A stretch of DNA of 64,000 nucleotides. Source: Paracoccaceae bacterium (GTDB lineage: Bacteria > Pseudomonadota > Alphaproteobacteria > Rhodobacterales > Rhodobacteraceae). This document shows, piece after piece, positions 42,465 to 52,365 of this stretch (position 1 is the stretch's first letter; each line of letters starts with the position of its first letter). Location: assembly GCA_017510335.1 (NCBI GenBank), contig JAFWNM010000032.1, forward strand, positions 1-64,000. The letters are read 5' to 3'. The position numbers were made by a program, and so were the translations under genes. The notes beneath the pieces were generated by a model, which saw nothing but the letters and a program-made list of their open reading frames with translations, ran no database searches and was not told the origin of the DNA.

Positions 42465-42589
42465 TATGTGCCTGTCACTGCGCGCGTGGCCTGCGCCATA
42501 ATTTGCAGTCTAGCCCAGTCTGGCAAGAAAATGTGCCCCTTCTTAAGTCTTACGCGCGCCCCACGCCACATTGCGCGGCGGGCAGCAAC

Positions 42590-43033
42590 CTAGACCGCCA
42601 GCAGTGCCGCGACCCGCCGTAGCGCCAGTTGATAGCCAAGCGTCCCGCACCCCGCGATGACCCCGTCGGCGCGCGCGCTGACATAGGAATGATGGCGGAA
42701 GGCTTCGCGCTTGTGGATATTGGAAATATGCACTTCCAGCACCGGACCGTCAAACGTGTTCAGCGCGTCCAGAATCGCCACGGATGTATGGGAATATGCA
42801 CCGGGGTTGATGATGATCGCGCGGGCTGCATCGCGGGCTGTGTGAATCATGTCCACGATTGCGCCTTCGTGGTTGGATTGCATCAGCGCGGTTTCCACGC
42901 CCAATTCCTGCGCCAGTGCCGCACAATCGCGCGCCACATCGTCCAGGGTTTCATGGCCATAAATCTCTGGCTGTCGGCGCCCCAGAAGGTTCAGGTTCGG
43001 GCCGTTCAGAATATGGATCATCGGAAGTGACAT
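42590..43033 (-). CDS. aroQ: 3-dehydroquinate dehydratase, type II
   Basis: A 147-residue dodecameric dehydratase: [19 protein letters not shown] with the catalytic Tyr, [12 protein letters not shown], and [13 protein letters not shown] with the catalytic Asn/His context, then [17 protein letters not shown]. Third step of the shikimate pathway. The start MSLP at 43033 has AAAGGA eight bases upstream; the longer ORF overlaps the divergent pmbA leader. Confidence 0.96.
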   Translation of the reverse strand: MSLPMIHILNGPNLNLLGRRQPEIYGHETLDDVARDCAALAQELGVETALMQSNHEGAIVDMIHTARDAARAIIINPGAYSHTSVAILDALNTFDGPVLEVHISNIHKREAFRHHSYVSARADGVIAGCGTLGYQLALRRVAALLAV

Positions 43034-43195
43034 CGGACATCCTTTTGCAACTGGCCCCCTTAGTGCCATAGCCCTGCCGGTGCGGAAAGTGCCAAGATGG
43101 GCAGTTTGGCGCAGAAAAACCCGCGCGGGCATTTCATTCGGACAAGGTTCGGCTTACATCAGACCGAAGATTCATCAACCGACCAAAGGCCAGAT

Positions 43196-44557
43196 ATGTC
43201 CAGCACCCCCCTGACCGACGCCCTGTCCCCTGTGACACAGGCCCTTCTGGCCGCAGCACGCGCGGCTGGCGCGGATGCGGCCGACGCCATCGCCATCGAG
43301 GGGCGCTCGGTGTCTATTGATGTGCGCAAGGGCGGGCTGGAACAGGCCGAACGCGCCGAAGGGCTGGATATCGGGTTGCGGGTCTTCATAGGGCAGCGTC
43401 AGGCCTGCATCTCATCGTCTGACACGCGCCCCGAAACCTTGCAGGCCATGGCCAGCCGCGCAGTGGCCATGGCCCGCGAAGCCCCGCAAGACCCCTATGC
43501 CGGACTGGCCGACCCGGACCAGCTGGCGCAGTTACGCAGCGCGGCGGGGCTGGAATTGTTCGACCCCAGCCCCGAACCCGACCCCGCGACACTGGAAGAT
43601 GACGCGCGCCGCGCCGAAGCGGCGGCGCTTGCTGTCAAGGGCGTAACGCAAGTGCAATCGGCATCTGCCGCCTATGGACAGCAGGCCGTCTGGATGGCCG
43701 CCAGCAACGGGTTTGAAGGGGGCTATGCCCGCAGTTCGCGCCATATTTCCTGCGTGGCAATCAGTGGCGAAGGCACCGGCATGGAACGCGACTGGTGCGG
43801 CGAAGGGCGCATATTCCAGGCAGACCTGCCCAGTGCCGAATATGTGGGCCGGCTGGCGGCAGAACGCACCATTGCACGGGCAGGCGCGCGCCGGCCAAAA
43901 ACCGGCACCTATCCGGTGATGTATGACGAACGCATCGCGTCCAGTCTGATCGGGCATTTGCTGGGGGCCATCAATGGCAGCGCCATTTCGCGCGGGTCCA
44001 GTTGGTTGCGGGATGCGATGGGCACGCCCGTGTTGCCCGATGGGGTGTCCCTGCATGAAGACCCGCTGCGCATTCGCCGGTCCGGTAGCCGCCCCTTCGA
44101 CGCAGAAGGGCTGGCCAGCCGCGCAAAGGTGCTTGTGCAAGACGGCGTGCTGCAAACATGGGTGCTGGATCTGGCGAATGCGCGCAAACTGGGCCTTGCC
44201 AGCACGGCCAATGCCGTGCGCGGCACATCCGCGCCCCCCAGCCCGTCAACGTCCAATGTGATCCTGACCCAAGGGGATAAAACGCGCGCAGCGCTGTTGC
44301 AGGACATGGGAACCGGGCTTCTTGTCACCTCGCTGATCGGGTCCACGATCAACCCCAACACCGGCGATTATTCGCGCGGGGCCAGCGGGTTCTGGGTGGA
44401 AAACGGTGAAATCGCCTATCCGGTGAATGAATGCACCATCGCGGGCAACCTGCGCGACATGCTGCGCCGGATCATCCCGGCCAATGATGCACAGGACCAT
44501 TTGTCCAGTGTCGTGCCCTCGCTTCTGGTGGAAGGGATGATGCTTGCTGGCGACTGA
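43196..44557 (+). CDS. pmbA: TldD/PmbA family protein (TldE)
   Basis: A 453-residue PmbA/TldE homologue: EGLDIGLRVFIGQRQACISSSD near residue 58 and the C-terminal TGLLVTSLIGSTINPNTGDYSRGASGFWVENGEI region. TldE pairs with TldD to make a metalloprotease that degrades unfolded peptides and matures some peptide products; the zinc site is in TldD, which is not in the window. AAAGG precedes the ATG. Its end overlaps the next gene by 14 bp. Confidence 0.92.
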   Translation: MSSTPLTDALSPVTQALLAAARAAGADAADAIAIEGRSVSIDVRKGGLEQAERAEGLDIGLRVFIGQRQACISSSDTRPETLQAMASRAVAMAREAPQDPYAGLADPDQLAQLRSAAGLELFDPSPEPDPATLEDDARRAEAAALAVKGVTQVQSASAAYGQQAVWMAASNGFEGGYARSSRHISCVAISGEGTGMERDWCGEGRIFQADLPSAEYVGRLAAERTIARAGARRPKTGTYPVMYDERIASSLIGHLLGAINGSAISRGSSWLRDAMGTPVLPDGVSLHEDPLRIRRSGSRPFDAEGLASRAKVLVQDGVLQTWVLDLANARKLGLASTANAVRGTSAPPSPSTSNVILTQGDKTRAALLQDMGTGLLVTSLIGSTINPNTGDYSRGASGFWVENGEIAYPVNECTIAGNLRDMLRRIIPANDAQDHLSSVVPSLLVEGMMLAGD

Positions 44558-45329
44558 TGATCTGGATTTGCTGACCCGCGCCGCGCAGGATGCCGGTCAA
44601 ATCGCGCTGCGCCACCTGACGGCAGGCCCGAAGGTCTGGCAAAAGTCCGATGGCCAGGGGCCTGTCACGGATGCGGACCTTGAGATAGACCGGATGCTGC
44701 GCAACACCCTGTGCGCCGCGCGCCCCGAGTATGGGTGGCTGTCCGAAGAAAGCCGCGACACGCCCGAACGGCTGGGCCGCGCGCGGGTGTTCATTGTTGA
44801 CCCGATCGACGGCACACGCGCCTTCGCGCAGGGACAGCACGGGTTTGCCCATGCCCTTGCGGTGGTCGAACACGGCCAGCCCATTGCCGCGGTCGTGCAT
44901 CTGCCGGTGCCCGGGCTGACCTATCATGCCCTGCGCGGGCAGGGGGCATTCCTGAATGGCCAGCGCATTATGGCCACGGACCGCACTGCAGTGACCGGCG
45001 CGCGCGTTCTGGCCCCGCAATCGCAATTCGCGCCGGAATTCTGGCAAGGGGGCGTGCCCTTGATCGCGCCCCATTTCCGCCCGTCACTGGCGTGGCGCAT
45101 GGCGCTTGTGGCCGAAGGACAGTTCGATGCCATGCTGTCCCTGCGCCAGACCTGGCATTGGGACATTGTCGCAGGCGCGCTGTTGATCGCAGAAGCGGGC
45201 GGCAAGGCCAGCGATGGACAGGGACAGGCCCTGCATTTCAACACGAAATCCGCCTTTTCGGACGGCATTATTGCAGCCGGGGCCAAGGTGCATTCTGGCC
45301 TGCTTGACCTGCGCATTCCGCCCGTCTGA
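44544..45329 (+). CDS. Inositol monophosphatase family protein, CysQ-like
   Basis: A 261-residue Li+-sensitive phosphatase-fold protein. LSEESRDTPERL supplies the first metal Glu, VDPIDGTRAF the central motif, and WDIVAGALLIAEAGGKAS the last Asp. It resembles 3'(2'),5'-bisphosphate nucleotidase CysQ more than SuhB, so adenosine bisphosphate turnover in sulfate assimilation is likely but unproven. It overlaps pmbA, an arrangement common in Rhodobacterales. Confidence 0.88.
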   Translation: MLATDDLDLLTRAAQDAGQIALRHLTAGPKVWQKSDGQGPVTDADLEIDRMLRNTLCAARPEYGWLSEESRDTPERLGRARVFIVDPIDGTRAFAQGQHGFAHALAVVEHGQPIAAVVHLPVPGLTYHALRGQGAFLNGQRIMATDRTAVTGARVLAPQSQFAPEFWQGGVPLIAPHFRPSLAWRMALVAEGQFDAMLSLRQTWHWDIVAGALLIAEAGGKASDGQGQALHFNTKSAFSDGIIAAGAKVHSGLLDLRIPPV

Positions 45330-45339
45330 CGAAAAAGAT

Positions 45340-45353
45340 GCCCCGTAAGGGGC
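45340..45353 (+). terminator. Small GNRA-loop hairpin after the phosphatase gene
   Basis: GCCCC-GTAA-GGGGC, 11 bp after the stop, with no T-run. A weak terminator or mRNA-end hairpin. Confidence 0.3.
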
Positions 45354-45495
45354 GCCACCCCCTGAAATGGCTGTGCACGCCGCAGATAAGGTGGACAAAT
45401 TATTGCTTTTTTCATGTCTGCGTGGTGAAAAGCGCCTGCCCAAGCATGCGACATCTGTGAAAACGGCACCTATGCCCCCAAATGAAAGGCCCCCC

Positions 45496-45741
45496 ATGAA
45501 AAAACGCCTGCACCTTGTTTTCGGCGGAGAGTTGAAAGACCCGCGCGGAACTGAATTTGTCGATACGGACGCGATCGACATTGTCGGCCTGTTCCCGGAT
45601 TACGCGTCTGCACATGCGGCCTGGAAGAATGCCGCCCAGCGCACCGTTGACAGTGCGGAAACACGCTATTTCATCGCACATTTGCATCGCTTGATCGAAG
45701 AAAGCGACGAAACCAGCGCAACCCGCACCCTGGAAGGCTGA
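45496..45741 (+). CDS. DUF4170 domain protein
   Basis: An 81-residue protein of the DUF4170 family (LVFGGELKDPRGTEFVD, then the end of the domain at RYFIAHLHRLIEE). It is found next to lipid A and Kdo genes across alphaproteobacteria, as here (followed 14 bp later by the waaA-like gene and lpxK). Function unknown. The start at 45496 has AAAGG nine bases upstream; the frame is open 43 codons earlier without conserved sequence. Confidence 0.85.
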   Translation: MKKRLHLVFGGELKDPRGTEFVDTDAIDIVGLFPDYASAHAAWKNAAQRTVDSAETRYFIAHLHRLIEESDETSATRTLEG

Positions 45742-45755
45742 CATACAGCACCACA

Positions 45756-46976
45756 ATGCAGCATTCCGCCCCCGAGCAGTTGTATCTGATGTGGACGCGC
45801 CGCGCGGGCCAGACTTCGCAGCCCGCGCCCGTGCCCCATCTGGATGGTCCGGTTATCTGGCTGCATGCTGACACCCAGCACGCCGTGGGGCAGCTTGATG
45901 CATTGTCAGGGGCCATGATGTTGCAGCAGGCGCAACAGGGAAAACATGTGTCCGTGTTGCTAAGCCATGCGGCAGGGTTGCACCCCCCCGCGGAAATACC
46001 AGGCCGCGCCACCTTGCCCATAGCGGCGGATTGCGCGGACATCATGACGGGCATCATGGCGCGTCTGGCCCCTGTGGCGGTGCTGGTGGCCACAAGGCGC
46101 TTGCCCGTCGCGCTGATCAGCATTGCCGCAGCCGCAGGCGCGAAGGTCATGATCGCCGATATGGACAGCCCCCGCTTGCCCGGGTTCTGGGGCAGCGTTC
46201 CGGGGTTGTCACGCAACCTTCTGGGGCGTGTTCACCGCCTTTTCCTGTCGAACGCTGCGCATCGCACAGGCTGGGCAAAAGCCGGGGTTTCCACGGAACA
46301 GATGCTTTTGTCCGGCCCCCTGAATGATGCGCCCCTGGCCCTTGGCTGCAACGAAAACGAACGCGACCTGCTGGCCCAAAGTTTTCGCCAGCGCACTGTC
46401 TGGCTGGCCATCGGGGTGCCGGAAGTCGAAGAAGCCATGATCGTGGCGGCCCACCGCGCGGCATTGCGCGATTCCCACCGCGTGGCCCTGATCCTGCATC
46501 CTGCCGACCCTATGCGCGGTCCCGCCCTGAAGGCCGAACTGACACCGAAATTCAACACGGCCCTGCGGTCTGACGATGACATGATCACACCAGAAACCCA
46601 GGTCTATATTGTTGATACCGAAGGGGAACGCGGGCTGTGGTACAGGCTTGCGGTTGCGTGTTATATTGGCGGCACCCTTGAGCAGACCGGCGCGACAGTC
46701 AGCCCGATGGAAGCGGCAGGGCTGGGTTGCGCAATTGTGCACGGGCGTGAAACCGGACAATTTGGCCAGGCGTTCCATCGTCTGACCGCCGCCAAGGCCA
46801 CCAGCCGCATTCAGCGCCCCGAAGCATTGGGGCAGGCCATTTGCGCCGCACTTCGCCCCGATCAGGCCGCGCAAATGGCGCATCAGGGCTGGCAGGTCGT
46901 GTCCGAGGGGGCGGAAACCGCCGATATGATCATTGCCGCGCTTCTTGAAACGCTTGGCACTGCGGGGGCCAGCTGA
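45756..46976 (+). CDS. waaA: Kdo-transferase-like glycosyltransferase (WaaA family) with degenerate motifs
   Basis: A 406-residue GT-B protein placed between DUF4170 and lpxK, where Rhodobacterales annotate Kdo transferase. However, the family's N-terminal HAxSVGE motif, with the catalytic Glu, reads [10 protein letters not shown] (about residues 37-46), and the CMP-binding GGHNxLEP motif near the C-terminus reads GATVSPMEA after YIGGTLEQT. There is no N-terminal membrane anchor. It may still transfer Kdo by a changed mechanism, or be a divergent paralogue with another role. Stop and lpxK start overlap (TGATG). The gene symbol is by context. Confidence 0.7.
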   Translation: MQHSAPEQLYLMWTRRAGQTSQPAPVPHLDGPVIWLHADTQHAVGQLDALSGAMMLQQAQQGKHVSVLLSHAAGLHPPAEIPGRATLPIAADCADIMTGIMARLAPVAVLVATRRLPVALISIAAAAGAKVMIADMDSPRLPGFWGSVPGLSRNLLGRVHRLFLSNAAHRTGWAKAGVSTEQMLLSGPLNDAPLALGCNENERDLLAQSFRQRTVWLAIGVPEVEEAMIVAAHRAALRDSHRVALILHPADPMRGPALKAELTPKFNTALRSDDDMITPETQVYIVDTEGERGLWYRLAVACYIGGTLEQTGATVSPMEAAGLGCAIVHGRETGQFGQAFHRLTAAKATSRIQRPEALGQAICAALRPDQAAQMAHQGWQVVSEGAETADMIIAALLETLGTAGAS

Positions 46977-47986
46977 TGCGCCCGCCCGCGTTCTGGCACA
47001 CCCCCCCCGACAAGCCCGCCGCGCTGGCGCGCGTGCTGGCACCCCTAGGGGCCTTGTATGCCGCCGCAACTGCGCGCCGCGTGGCCCGCCCCCCGCATTG
47101 GCGCCCGCCTGTGCCGGTCATCTGCGTGGGGAACCTGAATATAGGGGGCACGGGCAAAACACCGACCGTCATTGCAATTGTCCAGAAGCTGCAGGCGCTG
47201 GGGGTCACTGCGCATGTCATATCGCGCGGCTATGGCGGCAGTCTGGAAGGGCCGGTTCAGGTGCGCGAAGGTCAGCATACTGCCGCGCAGGTGGGGGATG
47301 AGCCGCTGTTGCTGGCGGCATTTACCCCTGTATGGGTCGCGCGCGACCGTGCGGCGGGTGCGCGTGCCGCAGTCGATGCGGGTGCGCGGATGCTGGTTAT
47401 GGATGACGGGTTTCAAAACCCGTCCTTGCGCAAGGATCTGTCGATTGTTGTTGTGGATGCGGCAACAGGGTTCGGCAATGGCCGTGTCATTCCGGCGGGT
47501 CCCTTGCGCGAACCTGTGGCGGCGGGACTGGCGCGCGCCGATATGGTGCTAAGCATCGGGGCGGACGCGGCGCAGCGCCAGTTCACCACCCTATGGGGCG
47601 GGCAGATCAAACAACCACATCTGTGCGCACGTCTGGACCCGCTGCAAATGGGCATGAACTGGCAGGGTTTGCGCGTTCTGGCCTTCGCGGGGATCGGGCA
47701 CCCCGAAAAATTCTTTGCCACGCTGCGCAATGAAGGGGCGGAACTGCTGCGCGCCGAAGCACTAAGCGACCACCAACCCCTGTCCGACGGGCTGATGAAA
47801 CGCCTGGAGCTGGAGGCAACCGCGTTGGGGGCGCAAATGGTGACCACCGAAAAGGACGCTGTGCGACTGCCCTACAGTTTCCGGCGCAAGGTTCTGACCT
47901 TGCCTGTGCGATTGCAGTTCGATGATGCAACAGCGCTGGACGCCGCTTTGCACACGCTGGCCACTGCAGGGCCTGATTCCCATTAA
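46976..47986 (+). CDS. lpxK: Tetraacyldisaccharide 4'-kinase LpxK
   Basis: A 336-residue inner-membrane-associated kinase with an early hydrophobic segment ([17 protein letters not shown]) and a Walker [13 protein letters not shown] at residues 53-64; [11 protein letters not shown] is the catalytic LpxK motif with Asp. It phosphorylates the 4' position of the lipid A disaccharide. It is translationally coupled to the waaA-like gene. Confidence 0.94.
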   Translation: MRPPAFWHTPPDKPAALARVLAPLGALYAAATARRVARPPHWRPPVPVICVGNLNIGGTGKTPTVIAIVQKLQALGVTAHVISRGYGGSLEGPVQVREGQHTAAQVGDEPLLLAAFTPVWVARDRAAGARAAVDAGARMLVMDDGFQNPSLRKDLSIVVVDAATGFGNGRVIPAGPLREPVAAGLARADMVLSIGADAAQRQFTTLWGGQIKQPHLCARLDPLQMGMNWQGLRVLAFAGIGHPEKFFATLRNEGAELLRAEALSDHQPLSDGLMKRLELEATALGAQMVTTEKDAVRLPYSFRRKVLTLPVRLQFDDATALDAALHTLATAGPDSH

Positions 47987-48009
47987 TCCGCCGGAACCCA
48001 CCGGATTTT
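47985..48009 (+). terminator. Candidate terminator overlapping the lpxK stop
   Basis: AATCCG and CGGATT can pair around an 11-nt loop and are followed by TTTT within TTTTCTTGCGTTTGTT. Short stem but good T-tract. Confidence 0.4.
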
Positions 48010-48078
48010 CTTGCGTTTGTTACATGGATTTCCTATGCGGGCGGCTCATGTCACTGCACAAGAAGGGTGGGACAGTTC

Positions 48079-49983
48079 ATGCCGGATAAGGTGTTTCAGA
48101 CTTACGGAATTCACCGCTGGGGCGCAGGTATGTTCGCCCGGCTGGAGAATGGGGATCTGGGCATCGTAAACCCCGCGCGCCCTGACGCACCGGCGGCCAG
48201 CCTGACCGAACTGCTAAACAACCTTGATGCGCGCGGGGTGCAAACGCCCGTTCTGGTGCGCGTCGGGGCATTTTTGCGCCGTCAGCTTGAATCATTGAAC
48301 AATGCCTTCGCGCATGCCATCGCCGCGAACGGATATCAGGCCCCCTATCGCGGGGTTTTCCCCATCAAGGTGAACCAGCAAGCCGAAGTGATTGACCGTA
48401 TCGTGGATTACGGACGTCCCTACACATTCGGGCTGGAAGCTGGGTCCAAGCCCGAATTGATTCTGGCGCTGTCACGGGATTTGCCCAAAGATGCGCTGCT
48501 GATCTGTAACGGGATCAAGGATGCCGAATTCATCCGGCTTGGCATTCTGGCGCGCAAGGCAGGGATCAACTGTGTTCTGGTTATCGAAAGCCCCGCCGAA
48601 GCAGACACGGTTATTGCGGAAGCCAAACGCCTTGGCGAAAAACCCGCGCTTGGCGTGCGCATCAAGCTGACGCGGCGGGTTAGCGGCAACTGGGCCGACA
48701 GTTCGGGGGACCGCTCCACTTTCGGGCTGACCACCAAGGAAGTGGTGGACCTGATCGACAAGCTGCGCGCCGAAAACATGCTGGATTGTCTGGTGCTGCA
48801 GCATTCACATCTGGGGTCACAAGTCCCGCAGATGCTGGATATTCGTCAGGCCGTGGACGAAGCGTGCCGCTTCTACACCGAACTGCGCCGCCTTGGCGTG
48901 CCGCTGACCTATCTGGATCTGGGCGGCGGGCTTGGCATTGACTACACCGGCGAAGCGCGCGCGACTGATAATTCGGTGAATTACACGCTGGAAGAATACT
49001 GCGCCAATATTGTGGAAACTGTCAAATACCAGATGGATGAAGCCGAAGTGCCGCACCCCACATTGGTCACAGAATCCGGCCGCGCGATTGTGGCGTATTC
49101 GTCCATGCTGCTGTCGGATATTCTGGAAGCCAGCTATTTCGACCGGTCCGCACCCATTACGCCGGAAGAAGACGATCATCACATGTTGTCGGACATGGCG
49201 GCTATTGTGGGGTATCTGTCGCCCCGCCGCCTTCAGGAATGCCTCAATGATGCCGAATATTACCGCGAGGAATTGCGCGCCCTGTTCCGCCGTGGCGTGA
49301 TCGGCATCGAAGAAGTCGCGCGCGCCGAGCAGATATTCCTGTATGTCGTGGGTCGCATCAAGGATCTGGTGGCCCAAACGCCGGATGTGCCGCAAGAAGT
49401 GCTTGAAGAACTGTCCGCGCACCGTGACATTTACCGCGCGAATTTCAGCCTGTTCCAGTCCCTGCCGGATGTATGGGCGATTGACCAGCTTGTGCCCATC
49501 GCGCCCCTGCAGCGCCTGAACGAGGTGCCCACCCGCCGCGCGGTGTTGTCAGACATCACCTGTGACAGTGACGGCAAGATTGACCAGTTTGTTCTGGGCG
49601 ATGGCATTGGAAACGCGCTGCCGGTCCATGAACTGCGCCCGAACGAGCGGTATTTCATCGGCATTTTCCTTGTGGGCGCCTATCAGGAAACGCTGGGCGA
49701 CCTGCATAACCTGTTTGGCGACACCAATGTTGTGACAGTGGATTTCAATGAAGATGGCGTGCTGGAACTGCAGCACGAAGTAGAAGGCGACACCGTGGCC
49801 GAAGTGATGGCCTATGTCGAATATGAACCCAAACAATGCCTTGATGCGTTCAAACGCATCGTGGAACGCGGCGTGCGCAACGGCACGCTGAACCCGTCAC
49901 AGCGGCGCATGCTGATGGAAACCTATCGCCATGCCATCAATGGCTACACCTATTACGAACATGAGGAGCACACCCATGGCTGA
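48079..49983 (+). CDS. speA: Biosynthetic arginine decarboxylase
   Basis: A 634-residue fold-III, PLP-dependent decarboxylase of the SpeA type: PIKVNQQAEVIDRI carries the Lys that binds PLP; GLEAGSKPELILAL, HSHLGSQ and LDLGGGLGIDY follow in family order. It converts arginine to agmatine. The ATG at 48079 is preceded by AAGGGTGG; a GTG four codons earlier lies on that site. It is the first of four overlapping polyamine genes. Confidence 0.95.
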   Translation: MPDKVFQTYGIHRWGAGMFARLENGDLGIVNPARPDAPAASLTELLNNLDARGVQTPVLVRVGAFLRRQLESLNNAFAHAIAANGYQAPYRGVFPIKVNQQAEVIDRIVDYGRPYTFGLEAGSKPELILALSRDLPKDALLICNGIKDAEFIRLGILARKAGINCVLVIESPAEADTVIAEAKRLGEKPALGVRIKLTRRVSGNWADSSGDRSTFGLTTKEVVDLIDKLRAENMLDCLVLQHSHLGSQVPQMLDIRQAVDEACRFYTELRRLGVPLTYLDLGGGLGIDYTGEARATDNSVNYTLEEYCANIVETVKYQMDEAEVPHPTLVTESGRAIVAYSSMLLSDILEASYFDRSAPITPEEDDHHMLSDMAAIVGYLSPRRLQECLNDAEYYREELRALFRRGVIGIEEVARAEQIFLYVVGRIKDLVAQTPDVPQEVLEELSAHRDIYRANFSLFQSLPDVWAIDQLVPIAPLQRLNEVPTRRAVLSDITCDSDGKIDQFVLGDGIGNALPVHELRPNERYFIGIFLVGAYQETLGDLHNLFGDTNVVTVDFNEDGVLELQHEVEGDTVAEVMAYVEYEPKQCLDAFKRIVERGVRNGTLNPSQRRMLMETYRHAINGYTYYEHEEHTHG

Positions 49984-51199
49984 AAACAAGGACGTTCTGG
50001 TTATCGGCGCGGGCGGCGTCGCATCTGTAACCCTGCACAAGATGGCAATGAACCGCGACCTGTTTCCGGGCCGCATTGCAGTGGCCAGTCGCACGCTGTG
50101 CAAATGCGACGCTATTGCCGCATCCATCAAGGACCGCACCGGGCAGGTGATTGAAACCTATCAGGTGGATGCCGATGATGTGGCGCAGACAGTTGCGCTG
50201 ATCGAAACCGTGAAACCCGCGCTTCTGGTCAATCTGGCGCTGCCCTATCAGGATCTGGCGCTGATGGACGCGTGCCTGAAAACCGGCGTGCATTATCTGG
50301 ACACCGCGAATTATGAACCGCCAGAAGAAGCGAAGTTCGAGTATTCGCACCAGTGGAAACTGCATGACCAGTTCAAACAAGCGGGGCTGATGGCCACGCT
50401 GGGTGTGGGGTTTGACCCGGGCGTGACCAGCATTTTTGCCGCCTATGTGCGCAAGCACCATCTGGCAGGCATTCGCCAGATTGATATTCTGGACTGCAAC
50501 GGCGGCGATCACGGCCACCCTTTTGCGACCAACTTCAACCCCGAAATCAACATCCGCGAAGTGACCGCAGACGTGAAGCATTGGGAAAATGGCGGCTGGG
50601 TCACCAGCCCTGCCATGTCCACCAAAGTGCCGTTCGATTTTAAAGCGGTTGGCGAAAAGAACATGTATCTGATGTATCACGAGGAATTGGAGTCGCTTGT
50701 GACCCATTTCCCCGAGATCGAGCGTGCGCGCTTCTGGATGACCTTTGGCGATGCCTATATAAACCATGTCACCGTGTTGCAAAATGTCGGCATGACAGGG
50801 ATCGAGCCTGTGGACTATAACGGGCAGCAGATCATCCCGCTGCAGTTCCTGAAGGCGGTGTTGCCCAACCCGGGCGATCTGGGCGAACGCACCAAAGGCA
50901 AGACCAATATCGGCGACATCATCACTGGCCCTGCCAGGGACGGGTCGGGCGAAAAGACTGTCTATATTTACAACATATGCGATCATGAGGAATGCTTCCG
51001 CGAAGTGGGGTCGCAGGCGGTCAGCTATACCACCGGCGTGCCTGCCATGATTGGCGCGGCCCTTATGCTGAATGGCACATGGTCCGGCGCGGGGGTGTTC
51101 AACACCGAACAGCTGGACCCCGACCCGTTCATGGAAATGCTGAACCAGCACGGCCTGCCATGGCAGGTTGTGGAACTGTCAGGGCCGGTTGATTTCTGA
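49976..51199 (+). CDS. Carboxynorspermidine/carboxyspermidine dehydrogenase (saccharopine dehydrogenase family)
   Basis: A 407-residue NADPH-dependent enzyme: VLVIGAGGVASVTLHKMA at the N-terminus, LALPYQDLALMDACLKTGVHYLDTANYEPP, and GVGFDPGVTSIFAAYV are marks of the CASDH branch. It condenses putrescine with aspartate semialdehyde to carboxyspermidine. The ATG is eight bases inside the speA end with GAGGAG upstream; its stop overlaps the nspC start. Confidence 0.93.
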   Translation: MAENKDVLVIGAGGVASVTLHKMAMNRDLFPGRIAVASRTLCKCDAIAASIKDRTGQVIETYQVDADDVAQTVALIETVKPALLVNLALPYQDLALMDACLKTGVHYLDTANYEPPEEAKFEYSHQWKLHDQFKQAGLMATLGVGFDPGVTSIFAAYVRKHHLAGIRQIDILDCNGGDHGHPFATNFNPEINIREVTADVKHWENGGWVTSPAMSTKVPFDFKAVGEKNMYLMYHEELESLVTHFPEIERARFWMTFGDAYINHVTVLQNVGMTGIEPVDYNGQQIIPLQFLKAVLPNPGDLGERTKGKTNIGDIITGPARDGSGEKTVYIYNICDHEECFREVGSQAVSYTTGVPAMIGAALMLNGTWSGAGVFNTEQLDPDPFMEMLNQHGLPWQVVELSGPVDF

Positions 51200-52365
51200 T
51201 GGCAATGCAAACGCATGCAGGCGATCCGGGCGCGTTTCGGGGGTTTGACCTGACGCGCGTTCCGTCCCCCTGTTTTGTGGTGGACGAAGCGCGGCTTGAA
51301 CAAAACCTGCAGGTGCTTGCCGATATTCAGGCGCGTTCGTGCGCAACTGTTCTATGCGCGCTCAAGGCGTTTTCCATGTGGTCGCTGGCCCCCTTGGTCA
51401 GCCGCCACTTGTCAGGGGTGTGCGCATCCGGCCTGTGGGAAGCGCGGCTTGGGCGGGAACATTACGGCGGGATCGTGGAAACCTATTCGGCAGGCTACAA
51501 GCCCGATGAAATGGGCGAAATCATCGCGCTGTCAGACCACATCATCTTCAACACCCCCGCCGCAAAAGACCGTTTTCTGCCCATGATCAAGGCAGCGGGC
51601 AAGGAAGTGCATGTGGGCCTGCGTTTCAACCCCGGCCTGCCTATGGGGGATGACGCGAAATATGATCCCGCCGCCCCCGGTTCCCGCCTAGGCACCCCGA
51701 TGGACAGGCTTGACGCCACCGCACTGGACGGCGTGGACGGGTTGCATATGCACACGCTGTGCGAACAGGACCTTGAACCGCTGCTGGCCATCTGGGACCA
51801 TATCGCGCCGCGCATCCGCGACCTTGCCCCGCACCTGAAATGGATCAATTTCGGGGGCGGCCACCACATTACCCGCGCCGATTATGACCGCGAAGGGTTG
51901 ATTGCGTTCCTGCAGCGCGTAAGCGCAGAGACGGGTTTGCACTGCTATCTTGAACCCGGCGAAGCGGTCGCGCTGGATTGCGGCATTCTGGTGGGCGAAG
52001 TGCTGGATCTGGTCGAAAATGACGGCGCGAATGCCATTCTGGACATTTCCGCCACCTGCCATATGCCCGATGTGATCGAGGCCCCCTACCGCCCCGCCCT
52101 GCTGGGTGAAGGGGGGGACACGCAAGTGCGCCTTGGCGGGCCGTCATGCCTGGCGGGCGATGTGATCGGGCGCTATGCATTTGAAAAGCTGCCCGAAATT
52201 GGCACGCGCATCGCGTTTCTGGATCAGGCGCATTATTCGATGGTCAAGACCACCACCTTCAACGGGGTGCGCCTGCCGTCCCTTGCCATCTGGAACAGCA
52301 CCACCGACGCGCTGCGCGTGGTGCGCCAGTTCGATTACACTGACTTCAAAGGCCGCCTGTCATGA
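51199..52365 (+). CDS. nspC: Carboxynorspermidine/carboxyspermidine decarboxylase
   Basis: A 388-residue fold-III PLP enzyme. VPSPCFVVDEARLEQNL then CALKAFSMWSLAPLV (PLP Lys), GLHMHTLCEQ, INFGGGHHITRADYD and EPGEAVAL are NspC signatures. It decarboxylates carboxyspermidine to spermidine (or the nor-form to norspermidine). Start on the preceding stop (TGATG); end overlaps speB by four bases. Confidence 0.95.
   Translation: MAMQTHAGDPGAFRGFDLTRVPSPCFVVDEARLEQNLQVLADIQARSCATVLCALKAFSMWSLAPLVSRHLSGVCASGLWEARLGREHYGGIVETYSAGYKPDEMGEIIALSDHIIFNTPAAKDRFLPMIKAAGKEVHVGLRFNPGLPMGDDAKYDPAAPGSRLGTPMDRLDATALDGVDGLHMHTLCEQDLEPLLAIWDHIAPRIRDLAPHLKWINFGGGHHITRADYDREGLIAFLQRVSAETGLHCYLEPGEAVALDCGILVGEVLDLVENDGANAILDISATCHMPDVIEAPYRPALLGEGGDTQVRLGGPSCLAGDVIGRYAFEKLPEIGTRIAFLDQAHYSMVKTTTFNGVRLPSLAIWNSTTDALRVVRQFDYTDFKGRLS

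Noticed and set aside
49937-51151. 404-codon minus-strand ORF opposite the carboxyspermidine dehydrogenase gene
   Set aside because: It is the shadow of a well-recognised family gene. Long antisense frames are expected at this GC content, and the translation shows no known motif.
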